This document shows, in pieces, positions 7,605-16,717 of a stretch of 36,077 bases of DNA (within the stretch, counting starts at the first letter, position 1; every line of letters begins with the position of its first letter). The position numbers were made by a program, and so were the translations under genes. The notes under the pieces were generated by a model that searched no databases, was not told the DNA's origin, and worked only from the letters and a program-made list of their open reading frames with translations. Origin of the DNA: Chthonomonas sp. UBA2362 (lineage in GTDB: Bacteria > Armatimonadota > Fimbriimonadia > Fimbriimonadales > Fimbriimonadaceae); contig DDTO01000003.1 of assembly GCA_002344135.1 (NCBI GenBank), positions 1 to 36,077 on the forward strand. The letters run 5' to 3'.

Positions 7605-9203
7605 TTACTCGAAGGTGACGGTTCGCTGGATCGTGGACCGCGAGTTCTCGCCGAACCGCGTGACTTTGATCGAACGGCTCTCGCCCCACTTCACGCCTTC
7701 GAGCGCCTTGATGAGGCTCTCGGGGTCGGTGATGGGCTTGCCGTCGAACTCCTGGATAACGTCGCCGATTTTCAGGCCGAGCTTCTCGGCTACGGAGCCC
7801 TCTTCGATGTTCTTGATCACCACGCCAGCTTCGCCGCCGGGAATCGAGAACTGCTTCTGGAGCTCGGGAGTCACCTTCTCGACCCCCACTCCGAGACGGA
7901 CCCGACCTTGTCGATTGGTTTCCGGCTTGGGCGAGCCCTTTTCCATCCGTTCCCGGAGCTTGTCGAGCTCCTCGGGGCCGAAACCGAAGTCCTTGCCGTG
8001 ATCGAAGAACTCGAAGGGAGTGTCTTGCGACTTCGGATTGGACGGCATGGTGTTGGCGACGAGCTCCTTCGGAAACTCCTTGACCTTGACGTCGAGGGTC
8101 TTGCGCTCGCCATTCCGGATCAGTTCGACTTTGATGGTCGTTCCGGGGGCGTTCACGAGCATGGCGTTGCGGACATCCTGCTGGTCGCGGATCGGCATGT
8201 TGCCGACTCGGACGATGACGTCCTTTTCCTTGATGCCGGCAACGGCTGCGGGTCCATCATTCTGTACGCTGCGGACGATCGCGCCGGATTCGACCTTCAT
8301 CGCGGTCTTTTCGTACTTCTTGAGGTCTTCTGGAACCAAGCCCAGGTAACCGCGGGTGATCTTGCCCTTCTCGATGAGCATGTCGGCGATCAGTCGTGCT
8401 TGGCTGGCGGGAATCGCAAAGCCGATGCCGACGTTGCCGCCGGTCGCCCCGAACGGGGAAGCGCCGCCCGCGATGATCGATGTGTTGATGCCGACGACCT
8501 CGCCTTCGATATTGACGAGCGCGCCGCCGGAGTTACCAGGATTGATGGCGGCGTCGGTCTGAATCATGTTCGAATAGCCGCGGTCCTGCACCGCGCTCGC
8601 TCGGCCGAGAGCCGAGACATGGCCGACGGTGACCGAGTTCTCCAATCCGAACGGGGCTCCGATCGCGATCGCGAACTGCCCGGGTCTCACCTTGCCGCTA
8701 TCGCCGAAGCGAGCCGCCGGAAGATCCTTCGCTTCGATTTTTACGACGGCGATGTCGTTCTGAAGGTCGTTAGCGCGCGTGACCTTGCCGGGAAACTCGC
8801 GGCCATCGTTCAGCACAACGGTCACCTTGTCGAAGTCGGCGACTACGTGGTCGTTGGTGATAATCCAGCCGTCGGGTCTGAAAATGACTCCGGAGCCCTC
8901 ACCGCTTTGCGGTCCCATGCGTACGCCGTTCGCATTCTTGCCGGTGTTCTCGCCGCGGATGCTCACCATCGAGGGTGAGACGAATTCGACGAGGCTGGCG
9001 AAGGAGTCGTTCATGCTCCGGAGTGCCGCCATGGACTCCGTCGAAATGGAGGCGACCGGGCTGGCCTGCACCTGGCCGCCAGCAAAGACGGACGGCACGC
9101 CCACTTTCCAATTCAGAATCGAAGCGACCGCGACTCCTCCGATGACGATGCCGCAGGTGATCCAGAGGGCCGGTTTGGCCAACACGCTCTTCCAAGTTCT
9201 CAT
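7605..9203 (-). CDS. HtrA/DegP-type periplasmic serine protease with two PDZ domains
   Basis: The 532-residue product starts with a membrane anchor or uncleaved signal (residues 11-30). The trypsin-like domain shows the triad His119 (IITNDHVV), Asp150 (NDIAVV) and Ser225 (NPGNSGGAL). PDZ1 covers about 285-375 and PDZ2 about 435-518, separated by a charged linker rich in Asp, Glu, Lys and Phe. Such proteases degrade or refold misfolded envelope proteins. The ATG is preceded by TGAGGT at about 9 nt, a fair ribosome site and unlike the many leaderless genes nearby. A GGAAC lies about 50 bp upstream of the ATG, but I cannot assign a stress-sigma promoter. It is the last gene of a long minus-strand run and has its own terminator. 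Confidence 0.95.
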   Translation of the reverse strand: MRTWKSVLAKPALWITCGIVIGGVAVASILNWKVGVPSVFAGGQVQASPVASISTESMAALRSMNDSFASLVEFVSPSMVSIRGENTGKNANGVRMGPQSGEGSGVIFRPDGWIITNDHVVADFDKVTVVLNDGREFPGKVTRANDLQNDIAVVKIEAKDLPAARFGDSGKVRPGQFAIAIGAPFGLENSVTVGHVSALGRASAVQDRGYSNMIQTDAAINPGNSGGALVNIEGEVVGINTSIIAGGASPFGATGGNVGIGFAIPASQARLIADMLIEKGKITRGYLGLVPEDLKKYEKTAMKVESGAIVRSVQNDGPAAVAGIKEKDVIVRVGNMPIRDQQDVRNAMLVNAPGTTIKVELIRNGERKTLDVKVKEFPKELVANTMPSNPKSQDTPFEFFDHGKDFGFGPEELDKLRERMEKGSPKPETNRQGRVRLGVGVEKVTPELQKQFSIPGGEAGVVIKNIEEGSVAEKLGLKIGDVIQEFDGKPITDPESLIKALEGVKWGESRSIKVTRFGENSRSTIQRTVTFE

Positions 9204-9361
9204 AAATGCGCTACCTCAGGAAAGAATGATCGGCAACGGACTGCCGAAATGTGTTCCCCGTTTTTGAAATCTCCTTAATCGTGGTTGCGCCGGCAAAGTC
9301 TGCCGGCCTTCATCCCGGGTAACGATCGACGGGGGGCCGAAAGTTCCGAGATTGGGACTCC

Positions 9362-9970
9362 CTAGGACAGGGCCAGCGGTTTGCCGAGCATTTCCTTCCA
9401 TTTGGCCCGCTGAGCCGAGGTGAGTACGCCAAAAACGGCCGGCTCAACGGCCGCGTTGATTTTGGCGGCTCTGGACTTCATCTCTGCCTCGGAGATATCC
9501 ATCGTGGCGATCTCCATGTTCTTCTCGTTGGCCTCACCCTGGATCTTATAGATGCGGTCGAGTTGGGGCTTGGTCAGCCCCAAGACCTTGGCGACCTCGC
9601 CGATGGTCGCGACCATGATTCCTTCCTGCTGGAGGACGATCTGCTGGAAGCGCGTCTGCTGCGCGATCGTGAGCACCTTGTTGATGATCTTGCGATTGTC
9701 GCCGGGCTCGGGGATGACGCGTCCCCCGCCGGTACCGGTGAGACCCGCGATCTGCTGCTTCGTAAGCTTGAGTTCCGCCTGGACCTTCTTGTTCCGAAGC
9801 AGCGATAGCTTGTCGAACGGGCCAGTCTGGAAGAGGGTGACGGCAGGGGCCTTTACGGGAGCGGTCTTCGGCGGGTTCGGCTTCTGACCCGGCTTCGTTC
9901 CCTTCTGGCCGAACACAGGCGTGAGAGCCAGCCCGAGCACCGCACCGAAGATCGCGACCTTGAAGTTCAT
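9362..9970 (-). CDS. secreted LTxxQ-type helical protein of unknown function
   Basis: The 202-residue product has a signal peptide (MNFKVAIFGAVLGLALTPVFG), a Lys/Pro-rich linker, then a helical domain with recurring units of the kind found in Spy/CpxP-like periplasmic proteins: LKLTKQQIAGL, LTIAQQTRFQQIVLQQEG, LGLTKPQLDRI and LTSAQRAKWKEM. Similar proteins are frequent in Planctomycetes and Armatimonadota. A chaperone or metal-sensing role is only a guess from the Spy/CpxP resemblance. An alternative ATG three codons upstream (9979) is equally possible. The gene begins just after the SDR stop, so it is probably the tail of that operon. The 158-bp spacer to htrA holds a weak GCCGGC hairpin (9289-9307) but no clear terminator. 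Confidence 0.7.
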   Translation of the reverse strand: MNFKVAIFGAVLGLALTPVFGQKGTKPGQKPNPPKTAPVKAPAVTLFQTGPFDKLSLLRNKKVQAELKLTKQQIAGLTGTGGGRVIPEPGDNRKIINKVLTIAQQTRFQQIVLQQEGIMVATIGEVAKVLGLTKPQLDRIYKIQGEANEKNMEIATMDISEAEMKSRAAKINAAVEPAVFGVLTSAQRAKWKEMLGKPLALS

Positions 9971-9980
9971 AGATTCCATT

Positions 9981-11006
9981 TTAGCCACGATTTGCCGTCG
10001 TCGTGATCTCGCGAACGAGTCCTCGGCGCATTGCCTCACCAAGCACGGCTTGCCCGCGCTCTCTGGTCATGCCGGCTCTCGGCTCACGCGGCGGATCGAG
10101 ACTGCGCCACCACTTGAGCGTCGCGGCGACGGTGTCGCTCAAGTCGTGGAACCGAAGCCCGGCGACAACTGCGCGCCTGACGTCGATCATCGACATGCCG
10201 AGGCCGTCTGGCGGCAGCCAGAGGGGGAGGTCGCTCCAGGGTTGGACGCCTTGCTCTTCGAGAAAGGACGGTGGTACCGCGAGGAGCCGAGCACCTGGCG
10301 AATAGGAGGCCATCAGAATGGCCTCGAAGGTAAGAGGCTGCGCGGGACCAGTGGCGTTCAAGGTCCCGGTGTGCCGCTGCTCGGTCAGGTCGAGCATGAA
10401 CGCCGCCAGGTCGCGGACGTCGATGACCTGAACCGGCTGATCGAGTTCGTCGGGCACGAGAACGTCTCCTCCCTCCGAGATCCGTAGTGGCCAATACGTG
10501 AATCGGTCGGTCCGGTCGTTGGGGCCGACGATCAACCCCGGTCGGACGATGGACGCCCGGTCACCGAAGGCCGCTCGGCACTCTTCCTCGCAGAGTGCCT
10601 TCAGCGGACCGTAGGTTTCGCCATCGATGGTCTCGATCGTCGAAACGGCAATCTGTGCGACGGGGGCGCCCTCGTCCATGCCCTTCATCGAAGGGTCGGC
10701 ATAGACCGAGATGGAGGAGACGAACTGGTAATGACCCACTCGAGGAGCGAGCAACTCGCACGCCTGGCGGACCACGCGGGGGACGTAGCCGCACGTGTCG
10801 ATGCAGGCGTCCCAGGTGTCTGCTTCGAGGGCCGAGACCTCACCCGCGAGGCGGTCTCCTTGGAGTCGCCGGGCCTCTGGATACGACCCAGGGCTAGTAG
10901 TGCCGCGATTAAAGAGTGTTACTCGCCAGCCTCGGTCCAGCGCCTGCTTGGTTAGTTCGCCTCCCAGGAAGCCGGTTCCGCCCAAAATGAGCAGCCGGAG
11001 GCTCAC
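9981..11006 (-). CDS. NAD(P)-dependent epimerase/dehydratase (extended SDR)
   Basis: The 341-residue product opens with the Rossmann fingerprint GGTGFLG at residues 9-15 and has the catalytic Y-x-x-x-K as YGPLK, with the Ser in FVSSISVY. It belongs to the extended short-chain dehydrogenases, which act on nucleotide sugars and related substrates; the substrate cannot be told. Its ATG overlaps the stop of the UbiA-family gene by 4 bp, so the two proteins are likely made together. That pairing recalls the polyprenyl-phosphate ribose pathway, where a UbiA transferase is followed by oxidoreductases. This protein is, however, not a close match to DprE2, which is a classical SDR. Confidence 0.85.
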   Translation of the reverse strand: MSLRLLILGGTGFLGGELTKQALDRGWRVTLFNRGTTSPGSYPEARRLQGDRLAGEVSALEADTWDACIDTCGYVPRVVRQACELLAPRVGHYQFVSSISVYADPSMKGMDEGAPVAQIAVSTIETIDGETYGPLKALCEEECRAAFGDRASIVRPGLIVGPNDRTDRFTYWPLRISEGGDVLVPDELDQPVQVIDVRDLAAFMLDLTEQRHTGTLNATGPAQPLTFEAILMASYSPGARLLAVPPSFLEEQGVQPWSDLPLWLPPDGLGMSMIDVRRAVVAGLRFHDLSDTVAATLKWWRSLDPPREPRAGMTRERGQAVLGEAMRRGLVREITTTANRG

Positions 11007-11905
11007 GCGGATCGACCCGGGAGGAACGGCACCTCCGCGCCCGTCATCGCATAGACCGCGAGTCCCAAAAAGGCGAGGATCGCCAGGACGATGTGGGGAT
11101 CGGTCAGAAGAACCGTCTCGGGCTCGCCGCCGGAATCGCGACCGAAGACCAGATAGAGGTAGCGCATCACGCCATACAATACGCAGGGAAGGGTGAGGAT
11201 CAGCGCCGGATGACGTCGGGCGGTTTCGCTCTCGATCGAATACACCCCGAAAGAAAGGGCCGCCGCCCCGGCCGAGAAGATCACCAGGGCGTCGAGAGCG
11301 GCTTGGGTATATCCGCCGAGGCTTGGACGAGTGCCCGCGCGGTCGTCACCGAGATCGCGAAACTCGTGTCGGCGCTTGGCAAACGCGAGCATGAGCGCGA
11401 GGGCGCCCGTGCAGAAGAGGAGCCAGCCCGAAATCCGAACTTCGATCGCGAGGGCTCCGAGCACCGCTCGGATCACGAAGCCGGTCGCGACGATGAACAC
11501 GTCCAAGATCGGGATCGCCTTGAACCAAGCGTTGTAGCCGACCTGGAGTAGCAGATAGACCCCCACCCCGGTCAGAAACGGCTTGCCGAGCGTCCACGCG
11601 ATTGCGAGCCCCGCCGCCGCGCAGATGAGCGAGATCAGGCCGGCGGCCGGCTTCGTGATCACGCCCGATGCGACCGGGCGCCGACGCTTCTTTGGATGCT
11701 TGCGGTCGAGGTCGGCGTCTAGCAGGTCGTTCAAGGCGTAGACGGCCGAACTCGCCAAGCAGAGGGCGCAGAACGCCAGCAAGCTTGCGCGGAATGCGGC
11801 CTCGTTGTCGAACGAGCCCGTGAAGACAAGGGCGGCGAAGACGAGCAGGTTTTTCGTCCACTGCTTTGGACGAAGCAGCCGAACGAGCGCAAGACCCTTC
11901 GACAC
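11003..11905 (-). CDS. UbiA-family prenyltransferase resembling decaprenyl-phosphate phosphoribosyltransferase
   Basis: The 300-residue product is a polytopic membrane protein with about eight or nine hydrophobic segments. Its start, LVRLLRPKQWTKNLLVFAAL, and the Asp-rich loop NDLLDADLDRKHPKKRRRP are the hallmarks of the UbiA subgroup that includes mycobacterial Rv3806c, which joins phosphoribosyl pyrophosphate to decaprenyl phosphate. A second motif, KRRHEFRDLGDD, supplies the other acidic site. I use the GTG at 11905, 1 nt after the hom stop and preceded by GGAG. The frame upstream lies inside hom and has no family likeness. The true acceptor could be a different polyprenol. Confidence 0.82.
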   Translation of the reverse strand: MSKGLALVRLLRPKQWTKNLLVFAALVFTGSFDNEAAFRASLLAFCALCLASSAVYALNDLLDADLDRKHPKKRRRPVASGVITKPAAGLISLICAAAGLAIAWTLGKPFLTGVGVYLLLQVGYNAWFKAIPILDVFIVATGFVIRAVLGALAIEVRISGWLLFCTGALALMLAFAKRRHEFRDLGDDRAGTRPSLGGYTQAALDALVIFSAGAAALSFGVYSIESETARRHPALILTLPCVLYGVMRYLYLVFGRDSGGEPETVLLTDPHIVLAILAFLGLAVYAMTGAEVPFLPGRSA

Positions 11906-11906
11906 C

Positions 11907-13235
11907 CTACTGCTCCACCCGGAGCCAGTTCGCGACCGATTCGACCATGTGGAGGTTCTTGATCGCCTTGACGGCCCGGTGGAAGGAACTCTCAAGGCAG
12001 GGATGGGTCAGGAAGACGATCTCGCCCAGGTTGCGCCCGGAATCGATCACGCGCATCTCCATTGCCGAGAGCGAGATGTCGCAGTTGCCGAAGATCGTCG
12101 CGATGCAGCCGAGGGTCTTAGGGCGGTCCTTGACGATCAGACGGAGGTAAAAGCGGGTGCGCAGGTCCTCGATCGGAACCGCCGCCGAGCCCGCCTCGAA
12201 CGGCCCGAGGTTGCCAGCGCCGCCGATTCTGATGTTACGGCAGACGTCGATGAGGTCGCCGACCACCGCGGAAGCCGTCGGCGCGCCGCCCGCTCCCTTG
12301 CCGCTGAACATGACGTCCCCGACGAAGTCGCCTTGGACCCAAACCGCGTTGTAGACTCCTCGAACGTCGGCGAGAGGATGCTCCTTCGGCACCAGTGTAG
12401 GATGGACCCGTGCGAGAATCCGATCCCCGATCGACTCCGCGATGCCCAGCAGTTTGATGCGGAAGCCCAAGAGTTCGGCGAACTGCATATCGCGGCGGGT
12501 GATTGCGTCTATTCCCTCCCGGTGGACGTTGTCCGGGGGCACCTCTCGGTTGAAAGCGATCGAGCAGAGAATCGCCAGCTTGTACTGGGCGTCGTAGCCC
12601 TCGACATCGGATTTCGGGTCGGCCTCGGCGAAGCCGGCGGCTTGGGCCTGCTCCAGCGCAGTCTGGAACTCCGCTCCCTCTTCTGCCATTTTTGTCAGGA
12701 TGTAGTTGGTGGTCCCGTTCAAGATGCCCATCAACTTGAGCACGTCGTTACCGGCCAGCTGATGCTTCAGGGGCTGAATGAGAGGAATTCCGCCGCCGAC
12801 TGCGGCTTCGAAGTGCAAATCGAGTCCTTGCTCGGCGGCGATGCGCAGCAAGCGCGAGCCTTGCTTTGCAATGAGCTCCTTGTTCGCGGTAACGACGTGT
12901 TTGCCCCCCGCAAGGGCGGCCTCGATCAGAGAACCTGCTGGCGCGACGCCTCCCATGAGTTCGAGCACCACGTCGATCGCCGGATCGCTGACGATCGATT
13001 CGAGATCGGTCGTGACCAATTCAGGGTCGACAGGGCGCGGTTTCTCGGGATCGCGAACCCCGATCCGGACCACCTCGAGCGCGGTCCCGACCTTACGCTG
13101 GATGGCCTCTCGGTTGTCGGCGAGCATCCGGTAGGCGCCTTGGCCGACGGTCCCAAAGCCGAGCATCCCGATCCGGATCGGACCACGCTCAGGCGATGAA
13201 GAGGAGAGGTTCGCCGGGTTGGACAAGACGGCCAT
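11907..13235 (-). CDS. hom: homoserine dehydrogenase with C-terminal ACT domain
   Basis: The 442-residue product reduces aspartate semialdehyde to homoserine, the branch point to threonine and methionine. The NAD(P)-binding motif GFGTVGQG is at 26-33. The catalytic region reads VTANKELIAKQG, then NGTTNYILTKM and AEADPKSDVEGYDAQYKLAIL, which carries the conserved Lys and Asp residues. The last 90 residues form an ACT domain that usually binds threonine for feedback control. The first ATG (13235) lies inside accB and overlaps it by 47 bp. No nearer start precedes the Rossmann motif, so coupling to accB is likely. Confidence 0.96.
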   Translation of the reverse strand: MAVLSNPANLSSSSPERGPIRIGMLGFGTVGQGAYRMLADNREAIQRKVGTALEVVRIGVRDPEKPRPVDPELVTTDLESIVSDPAIDVVLELMGGVAPAGSLIEAALAGGKHVVTANKELIAKQGSRLLRIAAEQGLDLHFEAAVGGGIPLIQPLKHQLAGNDVLKLMGILNGTTNYILTKMAEEGAEFQTALEQAQAAGFAEADPKSDVEGYDAQYKLAILCSIAFNREVPPDNVHREGIDAITRRDMQFAELLGFRIKLLGIAESIGDRILARVHPTLVPKEHPLADVRGVYNAVWVQGDFVGDVMFSGKGAGGAPTASAVVGDLIDVCRNIRIGGAGNLGPFEAGSAAVPIEDLRTRFYLRLIVKDRPKTLGCIATIFGNCDISLSAMEMRVIDSGRNLGEIVFLTHPCLESSFHRAVKAIKNLHMVESVANWLRVEQ

Positions 13236-13638
13236 TCGCTGCTTCGATCCGTACCACGAATCCGTTGACGGTCGCGGTGATTTCGTTGAAAACTTTCATC
13301 GCCTCGATGAGGCCGACCACCTGTCCTGCAGTCACCGGGTCGCCAACCTTGACGAAGGGCGTCGCCCCCGGGTTTGGGGCGTCATACCAGATACCGGTCA
13401 TGGGGCTGGAAATCGGGACTCCTTGGGGGACGGCGGCGACGGGATTTGGCGCGACCATTTCGACCGGCTCTGGTTCGTCGTCTGCGGGCGAGGCCTCCAC
13501 CATCGCGCCGACCGGCCGCGTCTTCGGTCGACGCAGGAATTCGACGCACCAGTCGGGGCCCGACAATCGTGACTCATCGAGCCCGAACTCATCCATCAAC
13601 TGGGCGAGCTTGTCGATCTTGGTTTTGAGGTCGGCCAC
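13189..13638 (-). CDS. accB: biotin carboxyl carrier protein of acetyl-CoA carboxylase
   Basis: The 149-residue protein carries biotin between the carboxylase and carboxyltransferase of acetyl-CoA carboxylase, the first step of fatty acid synthesis. The biotinyl domain includes the EAMKV motif with biotinylated Lys115, and the preceding linker is rich in Pro, Ala and acidic residues, as usual. The biotin carboxylase gene accC, often adjacent, is not here. The start is GTG at 13638, with CATAAT 6 nt upstream and no ribosome site. This suggests an internal leaderless promoter within the minus-strand run. Confidence 0.95.
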   Translation of the reverse strand: MADLKTKIDKLAQLMDEFGLDESRLSGPDWCVEFLRRPKTRPVGAMVEASPADDEPEPVEMVAPNPVAAVPQGVPISSPMTGIWYDAPNPGATPFVKVGDPVTAGQVVGLIEAMKVFNEITATVNGFVVRIEAANGRLVQPGEPLLFIA

Positions 13639-13644
13639 GAAGGA

Positions 13645-13650
13645 ATTATG
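13645..13650 (-). promoter_or_regulatory. -10 element for leaderless accB
   Basis: CATAAT on the minus strand ends 6 nt before the accB GTG, in the 24-bp gap after glyS. The -35 region would lie inside glyS and I see no convincing hexamer there. It would let accB-hom and downstream genes be transcribed independently of glyS. Confidence 0.5.
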
Positions 13651-13662
13651 GCACTCGGGGGC

Positions 13663-15747
13663 TCAACCCTCGATGACGACCTTCGAGAAGTCCCCGCCGA
13701 GCAGGATGTCGTGCCGCGCCGCCTCAAGCAGGGTGAGCCGGGCGAAGCGAACCTGCTCGTCATCCGCCATCACCATCGTCGAGTCGAAGAAGGCGTCGAT
13801 CGGAGCCCGCAGCAGCCCGAGAATTGTTGCGACCCTCGCTGGGTCCTCGGCTCTTACCGCGTCACTGAGTCCCTGGCGAACCTCGAGCAGTTGGCCTGCC
13901 AGGGCGACCCCTTCGGCGGAGTCCAGCGCCTTGCGATCGAGGGCTTCAAGCGGTCCCTCGCTCGCGAAGGAGACGCCCTTCTTCTCGGCGGCGGCGAGGA
14001 TGTTGATCGGGCGGGTCAGTGTCCGCACGAACGCCGGGTCTTGCGAGACGACCTCTTGCACCTGCAGCCGTAGCCGTACCTGGCGAGGCAGGAGCAACTG
14101 ACCGAGCGATGGCAGCATCGCCGCTTCCAGCAAGTCGTGCCGCGCGTCGTCGAACAGCGCCTCGTAGCGCGATGAGAAGATCTGGGAAAGGTGCTCTTCG
14201 GCCGCGCGGTGATCGAGTCCGATCCCTTGCCGTTCGTAGCGGTCCAGAGCGAATCGGACCATCTCGAGATAGGAGGGCAGAGGTTCCGGCCACTGCCAGG
14301 CCGCCTCGATGAGGAGGGTGGCGGCTCGGCGAAGGCCGTAGGGGTCGCTCGATCCACTCGGGGCGAGGCCGAGCCCGAGGTATCCGGCCAATTTGTCCAA
14401 TTGGTCAGCGATGGTCACTCGCACCGCTGTGCGCTGGTCGGGTGTGCGCGGCTCAGAGTTCTTTTTCAGATCGTACTGGGTCGCGATCGCGTGACAAACC
14501 GCAGGATCGAAGCCTTCACGCCGAGCGTACTCGCCCCCGATTACGCCCTGGAGCGAGGGCAGTTCGCTGACCAGGCCACTCGCGAGGTCGGCTTTGGCGT
14601 AGAGGGCGGCTCGCTCGGCGAGCGCTCGCTCGTCGTCGTCGGCTCCGGTGTGAACGGCCACATCGTGGGCTAGGCTGGCCAAGCGTTCGGCCCGCTGCCG
14701 AATCGAGCCCAATTTCTCTTGGAACGTGATGCGGGAACTGCGCTCGAGGAAGTCCTCCAAAGTCGACTTGGCATCCTCGTCGAAAAAGAACTTGGCGTCG
14801 TTGAATCGGGCGTTAAGCACCCAGGCGTTGCCTTCGCGCACCACCTCCTCGACGCCGGCGTTGCGGATCGCGATGAAGCGATTGGTCAGAGCGCCGGAAC
14901 CGTTTCGGACAGGAAACATCCGCTCGTGCTTTGCCATCGCCGTGACGAGGACAGGCTCGGGCAGGGCGAGGTAGTCCTCGCCGAAGATGCCTTCGACGGC
15001 CGTTGGCCATTCGGTGAGGAATACGTTCTCGTCGACCAGGGCGTCGTCGAGCTGAGGCTTCCCGCTGCAGACAGCGACCGCGCCCTCGCGAATTCTCTTC
15101 TCGCGAAGAGCGGGGTCGGGCTCGACCTCCCGTTGCCGCAGGCCCGCCACCAAGTCGTCCAAGGAACGGGCTTCGAACGGTTCGGGATAGTTGAAACGGT
15201 GTCCACGGCTGGTGAGCCCGGAGCGAAGTCCCTCGATGTCGAAGTCGACGAGGCCGCCGTCGAACGCGGCGAGAAGCCAGCGGATCGGGCGGGCGAAGCG
15301 CATCCGCGAACTGCCCCAGCGCATCGACTTTTCGAACGACAGTGATCGTACGGCCTCGGGCAGAATTTCGGCCAATACTTCGTGGGTCCTGCGGCCGGCG
15401 ATGGACTTGTCGACCCAAACGTAATCTCCTTCCTTCCTAACGAGAGACGGGTCTACGCCTTGGCCGCGGCAAAACCCCAGAAGAGCTTGGGTCGGGTTGC
15501 CATCGTCGTCGAAGGCCGCCTTCACGCTCGGTCCTCTCTGCTCGACGGATCGGTCCGGTTGGCGTTCAGCGACATCCGCCACTCCGACGATCAATCGCCG
15601 CGGCGTACCCATCGAAGTCGCTTCCCCATGAGCGATGCCTGCCTCGTCGAGACGCGAGATGATCTCCTCCACCAATTGCGCATAGGCTTTGCGCACGAAG
15701 GTGGCGGGAAGTTCTTCGCATCCGAGTTCGAAGAGCAGGTCCGGCAT
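13663..15747 (-). CDS. glyS: glycyl-tRNA synthetase beta subunit
   Basis: The 694-residue product is the beta chain of the heterotetrameric bacterial GlyRS. It begins MPDLLFELGCEELPATFV, the family signature, and includes the conserved SMRWGSSRMRFARPIRWL, a central HD-like region (KADLASGLVSELPSLQGVIGGEYA) and a C-terminal DALR-type anticodon-binding domain. I start at the ATG at 15747, because the frame upstream lies in the fruK-like gene end and is unrelated. The alpha subunit gene glyQ, usually adjacent, is not in this window, so the two subunits must be encoded at separate loci. It follows the kinase gene by 19 bp. Confidence 0.96.
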   Translation of the reverse strand: MPDLLFELGCEELPATFVRKAYAQLVEEIISRLDEAGIAHGEATSMGTPRRLIVGVADVAERQPDRSVEQRGPSVKAAFDDDGNPTQALLGFCRGQGVDPSLVRKEGDYVWVDKSIAGRRTHEVLAEILPEAVRSLSFEKSMRWGSSRMRFARPIRWLLAAFDGGLVDFDIEGLRSGLTSRGHRFNYPEPFEARSLDDLVAGLRQREVEPDPALREKRIREGAVAVCSGKPQLDDALVDENVFLTEWPTAVEGIFGEDYLALPEPVLVTAMAKHERMFPVRNGSGALTNRFIAIRNAGVEEVVREGNAWVLNARFNDAKFFFDEDAKSTLEDFLERSSRITFQEKLGSIRQRAERLASLAHDVAVHTGADDDERALAERAALYAKADLASGLVSELPSLQGVIGGEYARREGFDPAVCHAIATQYDLKKNSEPRTPDQRTAVRVTIADQLDKLAGYLGLGLAPSGSSDPYGLRRAATLLIEAAWQWPEPLPSYLEMVRFALDRYERQGIGLDHRAAEEHLSQIFSSRYEALFDDARHDLLEAAMLPSLGQLLLPRQVRLRLQVQEVVSQDPAFVRTLTRPINILAAAEKKGVSFASEGPLEALDRKALDSAEGVALAGQLLEVRQGLSDAVRAEDPARVATILGLLRAPIDAFFDSTMVMADDEQVRFARLTLLEAARHDILLGGDFSKVVIEG

Positions 15748-15766
15748 GGGAGGGCCAAGTGTACCG

Positions 15767-16702
15767 TCAGGCGACCTTCTCGACCCGGGCTTGCGGAAGC
15801 AGCCGCTCGAAAACGTCACGGCGCCCGATCTCCGAGCCATCGGTCATTGCGGTTGCCGCGCCGGCGGCGAGACCCCAGGCGAACGCCTCGTCGAGGGGCA
15901 TGCCTTTCTCGAGCGCGGCGAGAATGCCGCCGATCATCGAATCGCCGCTCCCGATCGTGCTCTTGGATTCGACGCGAGGTGAGTGCCCGCGAAACACGCA
16001 ACCGGGTCCCGCCATCGCCGCACCTGCGGCCCCAATGCTGACAACCACGAGCCGATCGCCGTCTCGCAGGTCGACGGCGGCGCGGACCGCTTCGTCTAGG
16101 GTCTCTACGCGCCTTCCGTCACCGAGTAATCGCTCCGCTTCGCGGGCATTCGGCTTGATCATGTCGGGCGCAGACTCGAGGCCCGCGATCTGGGGAGGGC
16201 CATCGGTGTCGAGCACGACCTTGGCCCCTCCCGCTTTGGCGATCTCGCCGAGCGTCCGGTAGGCGTCGGTCGGGAGTCCTTGCGAAAGCGAGCCGCCGAG
16301 GGCCACCCAATGGGCTTGCGAGGAATAGTGGCTTACCTTGTCGAGCAGGGCTTCCCACTCTTCGGAACGGATTTCGGGTCCCCGCTCGTTGAAGGTGGTC
16401 GGGGGTCCGCCGCGAGTGTCTTCGACGCTGAAATTGGTCCTCGTCTCGCCTGTTACATTGACGAAGTCCTGAAGGACGCCTTGCTTGGCCATCACGTTGC
16501 GGATGAAGGCCCCGGTGCCGCCGCCGAGAAAGCCGGTTGCGAGGGACATCGCGCCGAGCTCAACCGCGATTCGCGAAAGGTTGATCCCTTTGCCGCCGGC
16601 GTCGATTTCGTCGCGAAGCACACGGTTGGTATCGCCCACCTTGAGCCCCTCCACGAAGAGGGCATGATCGACCGCCGGGTTGAGGGTGACCGTGAGAATC
16701 AT
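15767..16702 (-). CDS. PfkB-family sugar phosphate kinase, 1-phosphofructokinase-like
   Basis: The 311-residue product begins ILTVTLNPAVDHALFVEGL, the FruK/LacC-type start, and has the substrate glycines AGGKGINLSR at 35-44. The C-terminal PfkB signature STIGSGDSMIGG carries catalytic Asp254. The subgroup phosphorylates fructose 1-phosphate or tagatose 6-phosphate. No fructose phosphotransferase genes are nearby, so the substrate is uncertain. The gene lies 15 bp after the response regulator stop and 19 bp before glyS, inside a compact run. Confidence 0.88.
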   Translation of the reverse strand: MILTVTLNPAVDHALFVEGLKVGDTNRVLRDEIDAGGKGINLSRIAVELGAMSLATGFLGGGTGAFIRNVMAKQGVLQDFVNVTGETRTNFSVEDTRGGPPTTFNERGPEIRSEEWEALLDKVSHYSSQAHWVALGGSLSQGLPTDAYRTLGEIAKAGGAKVVLDTDGPPQIAGLESAPDMIKPNAREAERLLGDGRRVETLDEAVRAAVDLRDGDRLVVVSIGAAGAAMAGPGCVFRGHSPRVESKSTIGSGDSMIGGILAALEKGMPLDEAFAWGLAAGAATAMTDGSEIGRRDVFERLLPQARVEKVA

Positions 16703-16717
16703 CGGCCGGAGGTGGGG

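Noticed and set aside
7908..8978. Long plus-strand open frame (356 codons) opposite htrA
   Set aside because: It is the antisense frame of a clear HtrA gene, has arginine/aspartate-rich composition and no family likeness. Long antisense frames are expected at this GC content.
9204..9290. Extracytoplasmic-stress sigma promoter for htrA (GGAAC motif)
   Set aside because: A GGAAC is present, but no matching -10 partner at the expected distance is convincing.
11805..13199. Plus-strand open frame of 464 codons opposite hom
   Set aside because: It is a shadow of homoserine dehydrogenase, with no domain and no start signals.
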